The notes under the pieces: generated by a model | The model's input: only the letters and a program-made list of their open reading frames with translations | What the model was told of the DNA's origin: nothing | Database searches by the model: none | In this document: piece after piece, positions 53,206 to 61,094 of the stretch | How positions within the stretch are numbered: the first letter of the stretch is position 1 | Layout of the letters: each line of letters starts with the position of its first letter | Position numbers and translations under genes: made by a program | Assembly: GCF_015686695.1 (NCBI RefSeq) | Contig: NZ_JADPMR010000004.1 | Coordinates: 1,612,001 to 1,676,000, forward strand | Length of the DNA: 64,000 bases | Direction of reading: 5' to 3' | Source: Vibrio nitrifigilis | GTDB lineage: Bacteria > Pseudomonadota > Gammaproteobacteria > Enterobacterales > Vibrionaceae

Positions 53206-54027
53206 ATGAAAAAAACTGTATTTGGTGCCATTGCTTTGTTAGGTGCTTTAGCTTTTAACCCAGCTTCGGCAAATGAAACTATCTCTGTAGTGGGCTCAAG
53301 CAGTGTGACTCCGTTAATGGAGTACTTCGCTGAAACCTATATGAAAACTAACCCCGGTGTGTTTATTGAAGTCCAAGGGCCTGGTTCGTCTGCTGGTATT
53401 AAAGCGGCAAAGAATGAAAGTGCGGATATCGGCATGTCTTCTCGCAGTTTAAAAGCTTCTGAAGAGGAACCTGCCTTGGTAGAAGAGACCATCGCTCGCG
53501 ATGGTATTGCTGTCGTCGTTCATCCCAGTAATAAAGTGAATGGGCTGACTAAAGAGCAGGTGACAGAGATTTATAAAGGCAAAATTACTAACTGGAAGCA
53601 AGTGGGCGGAGAAAGTAAACCGATCGTGGTGATTACTCGTGATACGGCTTCTGGGACTCGAGGTGCATTCGAAGACATTATGTCTTTAAAGCGTAAAGTG
53701 AATGGTATGACCGTTTCAGCCATTTCTCAACGAGCACAGGTTGCTAATGGGAATGGTGGGTTGAAAACCATGGTGGCATCGAACCCTTATGCTGTCGGCT
53801 ATATTTCATTAGGTACGGTGGATAATACCGTGCACCCACTGGATGTTAATGGTGTATCCGCTACCGTTGAGAATGTGAAAAATGGCAGTTATCAGGTCGC
53901 CCGTCCATTCTTAGTCCTTTATAAAAAGGACAAACCAACACCCGAAACTAAGAAGTTTCTCGATTGGATGCTTGGCCATCAAGCCCAAGCTATCGTCAAA
54001 GACCATGGATACATTGATATCCACTAA
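53206..54027 (+). CDS. pstS: Phosphate ABC transporter substrate-binding protein PstS
   Basis: 273 residues from ATG 53206, with AGGA (53194-53197) upstream; GTG 53203 is in frame. Signal peptide about 1-23 (MKKTVFGAIALLGALAFNPASA). The phosphate site is seen in VVGSSSVTPLMEYFAE, GPGSSAGIKAAKNESADIGMSS (ends GPGSSAGIKA and ESADIGMSS) and RDTASGTRGAFED. Periplasmic receptor of the high-affinity phosphate importer, with tandem Pho boxes upstream. A hairpin terminator after it should lower expression of the membrane genes relative to the receptor. Confidence 0.95.
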   Translation: MKKTVFGAIALLGALAFNPASANETISVVGSSSVTPLMEYFAETYMKTNPGVFIEVQGPGSSAGIKAAKNESADIGMSSRSLKASEEEPALVEETIARDGIAVVVHPSNKVNGLTKEQVTEIYKGKITNWKQVGGESKPIVVITRDTASGTRGAFEDIMSLKRKVNGMTVSAISQRAQVANGNGGLKTMVASNPYAVGYISLGTVDNTVHPLDVNGVSATVENVKNGSYQVARPFLVLYKKDKPTPETKKFLDWMLGHQAQAIVKDHGYIDIH

Positions 54028-54045
54028 GTGCTTTATTTAAATTTT

Positions 54046-54074
54046 GCTCGGCCTCATTTGGGCCGAGCCTTTTA
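54046..54074 (+). terminator. Attenuator-like terminator between pstS and pstC
   Basis: GCTCGGCC (54046-54053) pairs with GGCCGAGC (54061-54068), then CTTTTA. It probably lets pstS exceed pstCAB in mRNA amount. Confidence 0.8.
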
Positions 54075-54171
54075 TTCTCATTGAATGATCACTTAACGTT
54101 CTCCCGTGTGATTAGGTTAAGGCCACTAGGCATTTCAATGAGACTGACCATCGTAAATATAGTGAACGTTT

Positions 54172-55074
54172 ATGAGTATTGATAAAGCTCAATCATCTCA
54201 ACCTGGTTTAAAAGCCAAAAAGCGCATTGATTGGAAAGAGCGTCTGTTTCATGGATTGTTTCTTACCAGTGCGGTTATTGGGATCGTGTCTTTAGCGATC
54301 ATTGCTTACTTCATTGTGCGTGAAAGCTTACCGGCATTTCAGGCCGTAGGTGTCTCTGGCATTGTTCTTGGTCAAGAGTGGTTACCTCCTGCTTTGTATG
54401 GTGTGGCTACTATGATTGTCGCATCGGTAGCATCAACGCTGGGGGCGGTTATTGTTGGAGTGCCGATAGGGGTGCTAACCGCTGTTTTTATTGCCGAAAT
54501 TGCGCCTAAGCGTTTGGCTGATTTGATTCGCCCTGCGGTTGAGTTGCTGGCGGGGATTCCGTCGGTGGTTTATGGCTTCTTTGGTTTGGTTATTATTGTT
54601 CCCCTGATTCAACAAGTATTCGATGTACCAGCAGGTAATACCATCTTGGCTGGGATTATCGTGCTTGGAGTCATGATCTTACCGACGGTAATTACAGTAT
54701 CTGAAACCTCTATTCGCGCTGTTCCTGCCTCATATCGTGAAGGTTCATATGCACTCGGTGCCTCAAAAATTTACACTATCTTCAAGTTATTGGTTCCCGC
54801 CGCTCGCTCTGGGATTATGACCGCCGTCATTTTGGGTATCGGGCGAGCTTTAGGTGAAACGATGGCGATTATAATGGTGATGGGCAACGCGCCAGCCATG
54901 CCGCAAGGTATTCTAGATTCTGCGCGTACTCTTACTGCGAATATTGCCATTGAAATGTCATATGCCAGTGGTGTTCATGCTAATGCTCTCTACGCGACAG
55001 GGGTGGTGCTATTGGTCTTTATTATGATGCTGAACGGCGCGCTACTGTATTTAAATCGTGAGAAGGCGAGGTAG
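54172..55074 (+). CDS. pstC: Phosphate ABC transporter permease PstC
   Basis: 300 residues with six membrane helices. The ABC permease EAA loop is seen in REGSYALGASKIYTIFKLL, and GRALGETMAIIMVMGNA is a Pst-type signature. It pairs with PstA to form the channel for phosphate. Its own promoter in 54075-54171 is not obvious, so read-through from pstS is likely. PstA follows after five bases. Confidence 0.94.
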   Translation: MSIDKAQSSQPGLKAKKRIDWKERLFHGLFLTSAVIGIVSLAIIAYFIVRESLPAFQAVGVSGIVLGQEWLPPALYGVATMIVASVASTLGAVIVGVPIGVLTAVFIAEIAPKRLADLIRPAVELLAGIPSVVYGFFGLVIIVPLIQQVFDVPAGNTILAGIIVLGVMILPTVITVSETSIRAVPASYREGSYALGASKIYTIFKLLVPAARSGIMTAVILGIGRALGETMAIIMVMGNAPAMPQGILDSARTLTANIAIEMSYASGVHANALYATGVVLLVFIMMLNGALLYLNREKAR

Positions 55075-55079
55075 AAACT

Positions 55080-55943
55080 ATGGATCGTGTAAAACTGAAA
55101 CGTGCTCGCCAAAACAAAGATGCCCTGCTTAATGGCTTAATTTGGTTGTCAGCGGCATTAACTGTCGGGTTTTTGTTCTGGATTATCTGGTACATATTAT
55201 CTAATGGCATGCGATTTGTGGATTGGCACTTCATTACGGATAATTACACCAGAACGGGTGACGAGCATGGTATTTTCCCCATGATCGTTTCTACGATTTA
55301 CATGGTGATCGCCTCGATTGCTGTCGCGGCACCACTGGGGATCATGACGGCTATTTATCTAACAGAATATGCAAAAATTGGCAGTCGTTTAGTTAAGGTC
55401 ATCCGTTTTTGTACCGAATCACTTGCTGGTATTCCATCAATCATTTTTGGTCTATTTGGTATGACATTTTTTGTCGTCATTATGGGGTTTGGCTTTTCAA
55501 TTTTGTCTGGGGCGTTAACACTGAGTATTCTGATTCTTCCTGTGATCATTCGCACAACCGAAGAAGCTTTGATGGCTGTTCCACAAACTTACCGAGAGGG
55601 CTCTTATGGGCTCGGTGCATCAAAAATCTATACTATTTGGCGTCTTATTCTACCGAGTGCGATGCCGGGAATTCTGACGTCCGTTATTCTGAGTATCGGC
55701 CGTGTTGTCGGTGAATCGGCACCTGTATTTTTAACGGCAGGTATGGTGGCTCGTATTCCTGACTCTTTGATGGACTCTGGTCGAACGTTAACCGTGCATT
55801 TGTACAAGCTGACAACTGAATTATTCACCGTGGACGAGTGGAATCAGGCCTATGGGACAGCGACGGTACTGATTGTTGTTGTGTTGATCATTAATATTAT
55901 TACTAAGTTCATTGCTAGCCGCTTTAATACGGCCAACTACTGA
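55080..55943 (+). CDS. pstA: Phosphate ABC transporter permease PstA
   Basis: 287 residues, six membrane helices. REGSYGLGASKIYTIWRLIL is the EAA loop and GRVVGESAPVFLTAGM the matching Pst signature. GAGG lies before ATG 55080. Forms the membrane pore together with PstC. Confidence 0.94.
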   Translation: MDRVKLKRARQNKDALLNGLIWLSAALTVGFLFWIIWYILSNGMRFVDWHFITDNYTRTGDEHGIFPMIVSTIYMVIASIAVAAPLGIMTAIYLTEYAKIGSRLVKVIRFCTESLAGIPSIIFGLFGMTFFVVIMGFGFSILSGALTLSILILPVIIRTTEEALMAVPQTYREGSYGLGASKIYTIWRLILPSAMPGILTSVILSIGRVVGESAPVFLTAGMVARIPDSLMDSGRTLTVHLYKLTTELFTVDEWNQAYGTATVLIVVVLIINIITKFIASRFNTANY

Positions 55944-55978
55944 TTTCAGCACATAGAACCGAATTTTGAGACTCATTT

Positions 55979-56728
55979 ATGAATAAATTTAATATTGAAA
56001 AACTGGATCTATTTTATGGTGATAATCAGGCATTAAAGTCGATTAATCTCCATATTCCCACTCAGCAAGTGACGGCCCTTATTGGCCCGTCAGGTTGTGG
56101 TAAATCAACGTTATTGCGTTGTTTAAACCGTATGAATGATCTGATTGAAGGGGTGACGATTAAGGGCACTGTCACACTGGATGGAGAAGACATTTATGGT
56201 GATATCGACGTGGCGGGGTTACGAATTAAAGTTGGGATGGTGTTCCAAAAAGCCAATCCATTTCCAATGAGCATTTATGAAAATGTTGCTTATGGTCTGC
56301 GCGCACAAGGTATTAAAGATAAGAAATATATTAACCAAGTGGTTGAGCGCTCGCTTAGAGGTGCCGCCTTGTGGGATGAAGTGAAAGACCGCTTAAAGTC
56401 TCCGGCGTTTGGATTATCGGGAGGTCAGCAGCAGCGTCTTTGTATTGCGCGTACCATAGCGATGGAGCCTGATGTGATTTTGATGGATGAGCCGACATCG
56501 GCGCTCGATCCCATCGCAACCAATAAAATTGAAGACTTAATGGAAGAGTTAAAGAAAAATTACACCATCGTCATTGTGACTCACTCGATGCAGCAAGCAC
56601 GCCGTATTTCTGATCGCACGGCCTTTTTCTTAATGGGAGAACTCGTCGAGCATGGTGATACTGAACAAATTTTTGGTGCGCCAAAAGATGACCGTACCCG
56701 TGGCTACGTGAATGGCGATTTCGGTTAA
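55979..56728 (+). CDS. pstB: Phosphate ABC transporter ATP-binding protein PstB
   Basis: 249 residues. Walker A (LIGPSGCGKST), the PstB-specific LRCLNRMNDLI, signature LSGGQQQRLCIART, Walker B (VILMDEPTSALDP) and the switch His (VTHSMQQARRISD). It powers phosphate import. The phoU gene that commonly follows pstB is absent; the next gene, 323 bp away, is sbmA. Confidence 0.95.
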   Translation: MNKFNIEKLDLFYGDNQALKSINLHIPTQQVTALIGPSGCGKSTLLRCLNRMNDLIEGVTIKGTVTLDGEDIYGDIDVAGLRIKVGMVFQKANPFPMSIYENVAYGLRAQGIKDKKYINQVVERSLRGAALWDEVKDRLKSPAFGLSGGQQQRLCIARTIAMEPDVILMDEPTSALDPIATNKIEDLMEELKKNYTIVIVTHSMQQARRISDRTAFFLMGELVEHGDTEQIFGAPKDDRTRGYVNGDFG

Positions 56729-56778
56729 TAGATGCTCGCTTTAGGTGATTGCGCGGTGAGATGAAATAAATAATTAGT

Positions 56779-56797
56779 GAGAATGATAATTTTTTTC
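56779..56797 (+). promoter_or_regulatory. Possible Fur box
   Basis: GAGAATGATAATTTTTTTC agrees with 15 of 19 positions of the Fur consensus. It lies in the gap between pstB and sbmA, upstream of the terminator at 56862. Whether it controls sbmA or a short RNA is unknown. Confidence 0.35.
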
Positions 56798-56861
56798 AAA
56801 TTTTAAGTTATGAATGAATCAAATTCATATAAGATTATAACTATAAAGCGATGGTAAATTT

Positions 56862-56886
56862 GCCCCTCTCTTAGAGGGGCTTTTTT
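56862..56886 (+). terminator. Strong terminator between pstB and sbmA
   Basis: GCCCCTC (56862-56868) pairs with GAGGGGC (56874-56880), five-base loop, six-T run. It most likely ends the pst transcript, 134 bp after the pstB stop. Confidence 0.9.
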
Positions 56887-57051
56887 CTTTGCATTATGGA
56901 ATTTTGACCTGTTACTCTGGTCAAAATAATCATTGAGTTACGGTCAACTCAAGGTAAATTAAGTGATATAGCCAAATTATTTAATGGGTTTGGGGATATC
57001 CCTCTTTTAACTTACTGGAATACAACTGTTCACGGACAAGAGATAAATACT

Positions 57052-58329
57052 GTGTTTGAATCCTTTTTTCCAAAACCAAAACTGTTCTTTTCTAGCTTTG
57101 CTCTTTGGGCGTTAGCGTGTGTTATTGCTTGGTACATGTTTGTACAAGGGCTGGGTCAGCACTTAAGCCTTGGTAGTGTATTTGGTTATGGTTATCCTGC
57201 TCCTCTAGGCGACAAGCCCACTGCCGCTATTCAAGCCGCTTATAAAACTAATCTAGAACACGCAGGAATGGCTTGGCTTTACCAGTATATGGCAGTGTGT
57301 TATGCGTTGTTTTTATTCGTATGGATGAAGTTTAGCCATCATAAATGGGCCAAATGGTCTGTACTTGGTTCGGCGCTCATCGTCTTTATTACTTGGTTCC
57401 AAGTAGAAGTGAGTGTGTTGCTTAATGAATGGTATGGGGATTTTTATAATCTCATTCAAAAAGCGTTAGCAAAACCAGACAGCATTACGTTATCGCAATT
57501 TTATGGTGAGTTAGTCACGGTGGCTGTCATTTTGATGGTCGCAATTACCGTTGCTGTGTGTAATGCCTTTTTTGTTAGTCATTACGTGTTCCGTTGGCGT
57601 ACGGCTATGACGGAATACTATACGTCTAAATGGCAAAAAGTGCGTCATATTGAAGGGGCGTCACAGCGTATCCAAGAAGATACCATGCGTTTTGCTTCAA
57701 TTATGGAAAACTTAGGTGTGAGTTTCTTAAACTCCATCATGACCTTAATCGCGTTCTTACCGATTTTATGGAATCTCTCAAGTTACGTTAAAACGTTACC
57801 TTTGATTGGTGAAGTGTCGCAAGGGTTAGTCTTTGTAGCCATTATTTGGTCGATCTTCGGGACTTTGCTGCTCGCAGTGGCAGGGGTCAAACTGCCGGGA
57901 TTAGAATTTAAAAACCAGCGTGTAGAAGCAGCTTATCGTAAAGAGCTGGTTTTTGGTGAAGATGATGAAAATCGCGCCGAACCTGTTAAGTTAGGTGAGC
58001 TATTTAGTAATGTTCGCCACAATTATTTTAAACTGTATCTTCATTACGTTTACTTTAATGTGGTTCGTTATGGCTACCTACAAATCGGCCAGTTTATTCC
58101 TTTGATTGCATTGGCACCTTCGATTGTTGCTGGCGCATTCTCTTTGGGGATCATGCAGCGTATCCTCAATGCGTTCCATCAAGTTGAAAACTCTTTCCAA
58201 TACTTAGTGAATTCTTGGACGACGATTGTTGAGTTGTTATCCATTCATAAACGTTTGAAAGCGTTTGAAGCGACTATCAAGCATCAAGAGCTTGATGATT
58301 TGGAGTTAGAGCAGGCGTCGCAAAACTAA
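57052..58329 (+). CDS. sbmA: Peptide/antibiotic uptake transporter SbmA (BacA family)
   Basis: 425 residues from GTG 57052 (weak AGAGA site upstream), with about seven membrane helices. Very like E. coli SbmA: FFPKPKLFFSSFALWAL, FVSHYVFRWRTAMTEYY, IEGASQRIQEDTMRFA, LPGLEFKNQRVEAAYRKEL. SbmA imports proline-rich antimicrobial peptides, microcins and modified antibiotics using the proton gradient. The physiological cargo is not settled. It stands alone after the pst operon. Confidence 0.93.
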   Translation: MFESFFPKPKLFFSSFALWALACVIAWYMFVQGLGQHLSLGSVFGYGYPAPLGDKPTAAIQAAYKTNLEHAGMAWLYQYMAVCYALFLFVWMKFSHHKWAKWSVLGSALIVFITWFQVEVSVLLNEWYGDFYNLIQKALAKPDSITLSQFYGELVTVAVILMVAITVAVCNAFFVSHYVFRWRTAMTEYYTSKWQKVRHIEGASQRIQEDTMRFASIMENLGVSFLNSIMTLIAFLPILWNLSSYVKTLPLIGEVSQGLVFVAIIWSIFGTLLLAVAGVKLPGLEFKNQRVEAAYRKELVFGEDDENRAEPVKLGELFSNVRHNYFKLYLHYVYFNVVRYGYLQIGQFIPLIALAPSIVAGAFSLGIMQRILNAFHQVENSFQYLVNSWTTIVELLSIHKRLKAFEATIKHQELDDLELEQASQN

Positions 58330-58411
58330 ATCGCAAATCGAATACAAGGTCATCCCTCGGGCTGGCCTTTTATTTTTGGGTGCCATAGTGGCAAAAAATA
58401 GGGATGATTAA

Positions 58412-58909
58412 GTGAATCAACGCAGCATGAACATTCAGGTTGAAAAAGCTCAGCAAGGCGATCTGTCGGCGTTATGCTTGCTCAATAAGCAAATTTGTCA
58501 GCAGCATGCTCAACATGCACCAAATGTATTTGTGATACCTAGTTCGGAGCAGATAACCCAATATATGCAAAATATATTGGATCATAGTGATAGTGAAATC
58601 TGGATAGCAAAACTAGGTAACCAAGCAGCAGGTTATGTGATTGCACGCCTCACTCGTAACGAAAGTGTGCCATTTCTAACTACACATTTGGTTGCTCGCA
58701 TCGATACCATAGTCGTAGATGATGAATTTCAACATTGTGGTATTGGACAGGCGTTATTTGCAGCGTGCCAACAATGGTGTGAACAACAGGGAGCCAGTGA
58801 AATCAGATTAGAAGTGATGGCGTTTAATCAAACCGCGCAACGGTTTTATCAGCAACTCGGGTTTTCTAGCCAATCGCATATTTTATCGATGTCGTTGTCA
58901 TCGAATTAG
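58412..58909 (+). CDS. GNAT family N-acetyltransferase
   Basis: 165 residues from GTG 58412, with AGGGA (58400-58404) seven bases upstream; ATG 58427 is also possible. The GNAT fold is visible: ARIDTIVVDDEFQHCGIGQALF holds the acetyl-CoA loop (its core is QHCGIGQALF), then EIRLEVMAFNQTAQRFYQQLG, the typical last strand-helix (here ends EIRLEVMAFN and RFYQQLGF). Acetyl acceptor unknown. A bidirectional terminator follows. Confidence 0.85.
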   Translation: MNQRSMNIQVEKAQQGDLSALCLLNKQICQQHAQHAPNVFVIPSSEQITQYMQNILDHSDSEIWIAKLGNQAAGYVIARLTRNESVPFLTTHLVARIDTIVVDDEFQHCGIGQALFAACQQWCEQQGASEIRLEVMAFNQTAQRFYQQLGFSSQSHILSMSLSSN

Positions 58910-58927
58910 TAGATGGTCACAAGCATT

Positions 58928-58964
58928 AAAAAACCGCCAAATCATATAGATTTGGCGGTTTTTG
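58928..58964. terminator. Bidirectional terminator after the GNAT gene
   Basis: AAAACCGCCAAAT pairs with ATTTGGCGGTTTT, within 58928-58964, followed by a T-run. Confidence 0.9.
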
Positions 58965-58976
58965 TTTTTATCTGAC

Positions 58977-59242
58977 TATACCCAAATGACCTCAAGATGC
59001 AGGATTCAGAGCTTCATCAACGAGCCTAGGTCAAGCTCAATCTCGGTAGGAATGGTCATTCCTTTTCAACGTGATTGAGCGCAGAAATAGGTTTGTTGAT
59101 GAGCTCCCAAAGGGCGAGTTTTATTCGCTCCTAGGCTGTGTTACTGATTTTCAACGTAGAATGACTATGTCTTCAAATCAGTGCCTTGCCTAAAAGCGAA
59201 TACATTCTCGCTGAAACAGCATCTTGAGGTTACTTGGGTATA
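58977..59242 (-). repeat. 266-bp palindromic intergenic repeat, full copy B
   Basis: Same unit as 10316-10581, same length, opposite orientation, with only scattered base differences over the whole length. Termini TATACCCAAATGACCTCAAG and CTTGAGGTTACTTGGGTATA. It lies between the GNAT terminator and the end of the YjiH gene. Confidence 0.85.
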
Positions 59243-59251
59243 TATGTCCAG

Positions 59252-60631
59252 TTAGAACAAGAAGTGCGCCATTAACACAATCACTGGCAGTGTAATCAAT
59301 GTGCGTACAATAAAGATAAAGAACAGCTCGAAGATGTTGACTGGGATCTTACTTCCGAGCATCAGAGCGCCAACTTCCGACATATAAATGAGCTGAGTGA
59401 CGGACATTGCAGCCACAATAAAGCGCGTCATTTCACTATGGATTGATGTGGCTAAGATAGCCGGAATAAACATATCGGCAAAGCCAACCACAATCGTACG
59501 CGAGGCTTCGACCGCTTCTGGCACGCCCAGTAGTTTAAGATATGGGATAAATGGCTGGCCAAGAATAGAGAACACAGAGGTGTGCTCTGCAATCATCAAT
59601 GCAGCTGTTCCTAGCCCCATCACCACGGGCAAAACGCCAAATACCATATCAATTGCGTTCTGGATACCTTCTGCAAATATTTTGCTTGGCGAATTGGCTT
59701 TCGATGCCTTATTTAACGCCAGTTTTAGACCCCAAGAAAACGCGGTTTCACCGACAGGTATGGCATCTGCATCTGGATGTGGTTGAGTGCCATCAATGTA
59801 GGTATCTTTTTTCCAACGTAAAGGAGGTAAACGTGGAATGATAACCGCAGCCACAACCCCAGCAAGGCAAATGGAACCATAGAAAGGCAAGAACATCTGT
59901 TCCAAGCCAACTTGAGCAATCACCACTAGGCTGAATGTGATAGAAACAGCAGAGAAGGTGGTGGCAACAACCGCTGCTTCACGTTGGGTGTAAAACTTCT
60001 CTTCATACTGTTTACTGGTCAGCAAAATGCCCACACTGCCATCGCCTAACCACGATGCCATACAGTCAATAGCACTGCGGCCTGGTAGGTTGAATACTGG
60101 ACGCATGATTTTGCTTAGTAAGCTGCCAAAAAGTTCAAGAAGACCAAAATTAAGCAGTAATGGAAGTAAAAGACCGGCAAAAATGAACACGGAAAAGAGA
60201 GTCGGTAGTAGGTCGGAAAGAACCAGCCCACCGGTGTTTTCTTCCCATACCATTTCCGGCCCCACATGGTAAAACGTCATAATGACAGCAGCGCCGCCAA
60301 ATAAGCGCACTACTAGCCAAATCCACGATGGGTTAAATAGGCCATTAAGGAAAGGTCGATTAACAATACTTTGAGGTTGGACAAGTTTAACTAAAAGTGA
60401 AGCCCCGGCCATAAAACTCACGATGATCGTAATCATTGGTATGAGTAAATCACCTAACAGGGATTTTAGAGATTGGGCTAACATTGCGACCGGAATGGTG
60501 TAAGAGCCTTGGTCTTGGATAGGAGCCATAAATAGCAAGATCCCAATAATAGAGGGGATCAAAAAGCGCCAAATGGTAGCAGGACTATGTTTAGTCTCTG
60601 GGGTATCTAAAGCTTGGGCGTTGTTCTGCAT
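59252..60631 (-). CDS. YjiH family membrane protein (nucleoside-recognition/GATE domain)
   Basis: 459 residues with about ten membrane segments. SPATIWRFLIPSIIGILLFMAP, GDLLIPMITII, RSAIDCMASWLGDGSVGILLT and the second-half segments around GFADMFIPAILATS fit the YjiH family, which has Gate (nucleoside-recognition) domains. Transported molecule unknown. The stop lies 9 bp from the end of repeat copy B, so the downstream terminator seems displaced or replaced. ATG 60631 start. Confidence 0.8.
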   Translation of the reverse strand: MQNNAQALDTPETKHSPATIWRFLIPSIIGILLFMAPIQDQGSYTIPVAMLAQSLKSLLGDLLIPMITIIVSFMAGASLLVKLVQPQSIVNRPFLNGLFNPSWIWLVVRLFGGAAVIMTFYHVGPEMVWEENTGGLVLSDLLPTLFSVFIFAGLLLPLLLNFGLLELFGSLLSKIMRPVFNLPGRSAIDCMASWLGDGSVGILLTSKQYEEKFYTQREAAVVATTFSAVSITFSLVVIAQVGLEQMFLPFYGSICLAGVVAAVIIPRLPPLRWKKDTYIDGTQPHPDADAIPVGETAFSWGLKLALNKASKANSPSKIFAEGIQNAIDMVFGVLPVVMGLGTAALMIAEHTSVFSILGQPFIPYLKLLGVPEAVEASRTIVVGFADMFIPAILATSIHSEMTRFIVAAMSVTQLIYMSEVGALMLGSKIPVNIFELFFIFIVRTLITLPVIVLMAHFLF

Positions 60632-60909
60632 CGTTTATCTCATGTGACTATTGTTTTATTTCCTCCCTGGAATATTCATTCACTTAATGTCCGTATTTAA
60701 TCGGGCGGCAAGGATATCCAACTTTGTTTTATGATGCAATACTATTCACCATTCAACTTTAACTATTCAAACTAATACTCTGAGTTAAACTTTATTCATA
60801 GAGCCTAGCGTTATTTCATACTGAAATAGATTGGCGTATTTATGCAATCGATTACTTCTAGTTGTGACGGGGGAAGGGTGCCTGAAGTGGCGGTTTTTTA
60901 TGTGGTGTA
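60632..60909. other. Intergenic stretch without a recognised gene
   Basis: Contains the upstream region of the YjiH gene. AT-rich, no frame and no known RNA motif seen. Confidence 0.4.
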
Positions 60910-60942
60910 AATAACGCTACTTAATCCGTAAGTAGCGTTATT
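60910..60942 (-). terminator. 14-bp hairpin, probable original sulP terminator
   Basis: AATAACGCTACTTA (60910-60923) pairs perfectly with TAAGTAGCGTTATT (60929-60942), five-base loop. It lies beyond the repeat fragment that touches the SulP stop. The T-run is weak. Confidence 0.55.
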
Positions 60943-60952
60943 GATACAGTGA

Positions 60953-61094
60953 ATCGCCCTCTGGGAGTTCATCAACAAACCTATTTCTGAGCTCAATCAC
61001 GCAGAAAAGGAATGACCATTCCTGCCGTGATTGAGCTTGACCTAGGCTCGTTGATCAAGCTCTGACCCCTACATCTTGAGGTCATTTGGGTATA
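60953..61094 (+). repeat. Fragment of the 266-bp repeat overlapping the sulP 3' end
   Basis: The right half of the repeat (from CGCCCTCTGGGAG to the terminus CATTTGGGTATA). The last 26 bases (61069-61094) lie inside the sulP coding sequence on the minus strand and encode its final residues and stop codon. Confidence 0.8.

Noticed and set aside
59397..59786. Plus-strand frame of 129 residues within the YjiH gene
   Set aside because: Antisense shadow of a conserved membrane protein gene.
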